7,199 nt of DNA from Clostridiales bacterium (GTDB lineage: Bacteria; Bacillota; Clostridia; Saccharofermentanales; Saccharofermentanaceae), in assembly GCA_003543635.1 (NCBI GenBank), contig DNAE01000041.1:1-7199 (forward strand), in the 5' to 3' direction. The notes beneath the pieces are model-generated. The model ran no database searches. It had not been told where the DNA came from and saw nothing but the letters and a program-made list of their open reading frames with translations. Shown piece by piece: positions 6,622 through 7,199 of the stretch. Numbering within the stretch: the first letter of the stretch is position 1; each line of letters opens with the position of its first letter. The translations under genes and the position numbers were made by a program.

Positions 6622-7199
6622 ATGTTCAAGATCGGTTTTGACAGTGACAAGTATGCGGCTCTCCAGTCCCAGAAGATCAGGGACAGGATAGAGAATTTCG
6701 GAGGAAAGCTCTATCTTGAGTTCGGAGGGAAGCTCTTCGACGATTACCATGCTTCCAGGGTCCTTCCCGGATTCGAGCCGGACAGCAAGGTAAAGATGCT
6801 CAAGCAGCTCAAGGAAGATGCGGAGATCGTCATTGTCATCAACGCCGACGCCATCGAGAAGAGCAAGAGAAGGGGAGATCTGGGCATCACCTATGACCAG
6901 GACGTCTTAAGGCTCATTGATGCCTTTACGGAGATCGGACTTTACGTGGGAAGCGTATGCATCACCCAGTACACGGGACAGCCCCTGGCGGAGAAGTTCG
7001 AGAAGAGGCTCCATCAGCTGGGAGTTAAGGTGTTCAAGCACTATCCCATCGAAGGCTATCCCTCCAATATCCCCCTCATCGTAAGTGATGACGGATACGG
7101 AAAGAACGACTATATCGAGACCACCCATTCCCTTGTGGTGGTAACAGCTCCCGGACCCGGATCCGGAAAGATGGCCACCTGCCTTTCCCAGCTCTACCA
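6622..7199 (+). CDS. DUF1846 domain protein, N-terminal part (runs off window)
   Basis: The first 192 codons of an open frame continue past the window edge with no stop. It begins MFKIGFDSDKYAALQSQKI and contains the hallmark stretches LYLEFGGKLFDDYHASRVLP (30-49), ITQYTGQPLAEKF (114-126) and HYPIEGYPSNIPLIVSD (140-156). I recognise these as the DUF1846 family, whose members are about 500 residues long, so roughly 40% is present. APGPGSGK (176-183) is close to a Walker A P-loop, but the residue after the lysine is Met184, not Ser or Thr, so nucleotide binding is uncertain. The function is unknown, and the protein is expected to be cytoplasmic since no signal peptide or TM segment is visible. 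AAAGGAAGG (6607-6615) lies 6 bases before the ATG. The 13-base gap after the MBL-fold gene suggests one operon. Confidence 0.92.
   Translation, partial: MFKIGFDSDKYAALQSQKIRDRIENFGGKLYLEFGGKLFDDYHASRVLPGFEPDSKVKMLKQLKEDAEIVIVINADAIEKSKRRGDLGITYDQDVLRLIDAFTEIGLYVGSVCITQYTGQPLAEKFEKRLHQLGVKVFKHYPIEGYPSNIPLIVSDDGYGKNDYIETTHSLVVVTAPGPGSGKMATCLSQLY

Overview
The window reads as a chromosomal stretch of an anaerobic, low-to-moderate-GC Gram-positive bacterium, most likely a gut or rumen member of Clostridia (Bacillota). The grounds are a clostridial-type pyruvate formate-lyase with its activase, strong AGGAGG-type ribosome binding sites, short AT-rich intergenic regions with canonical -10 boxes, and a DUF1846 protein of the kind common in Bacillota. 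The exact family cannot be fixed from sequence alone. All supported genes are on the + strand, coding density is very high, and I see no tRNA, rRNA, CRISPR array, transposase, phage gene or origin.

Layout. Bases 1-101 hold the leader and a plausible promoter for pflB (102-2354), the glycyl-radical enzyme pyruvate formate-lyase. A 71-base gap follows, with a GC-rich hairpin (2381-2410) and an extended -10 promoter candidate, and then pflA (2426-3151), the radical-SAM activase that installs the glycyl radical on PflB. Eleven bases after pflA begins a tight run of three membrane-protein genes: a 5-TM protein with a DUF3592-like soluble domain (3163-3888), a polytopic membrane protein fused to an alpha/beta-hydrolase (lipase-like) domain (3885-5219, overlapping its neighbour by 4 bases), and a 6-TM HdeD/DUF308-like protein (5244-5786). 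A strong hairpin terminator (5797-5836) closes this unit.

The longest non-coding stretch, 5787-5981 (195 bases), holds that terminator, a perfect palindrome (5870-5887) that looks like an operator, two -10-like boxes and a dispersed inverted repeat. It leads into a second unit: a UlaG-like metallo-beta-lactamase-fold hydrolase (5982-6608) and, 13 bases on, the N-terminal 192 codons of a DUF1846 protein (from 6622) that runs off the window.

How the genes work together. PflB and PflA form the known anaerobic pyruvate-to-formate-plus-acetyl-CoA module. The three downstream membrane genes could be expressed with pflA by readthrough, since no terminator is visible between 3151 and 5786, but their function is unknown. 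Their spacing suggests one envelope-related unit. The MBL/DUF1846 pair is a separate transcription unit of unknown role. The least explained parts are the membrane lipase cassette and the palindrome-controlled MBL/DUF1846 unit.
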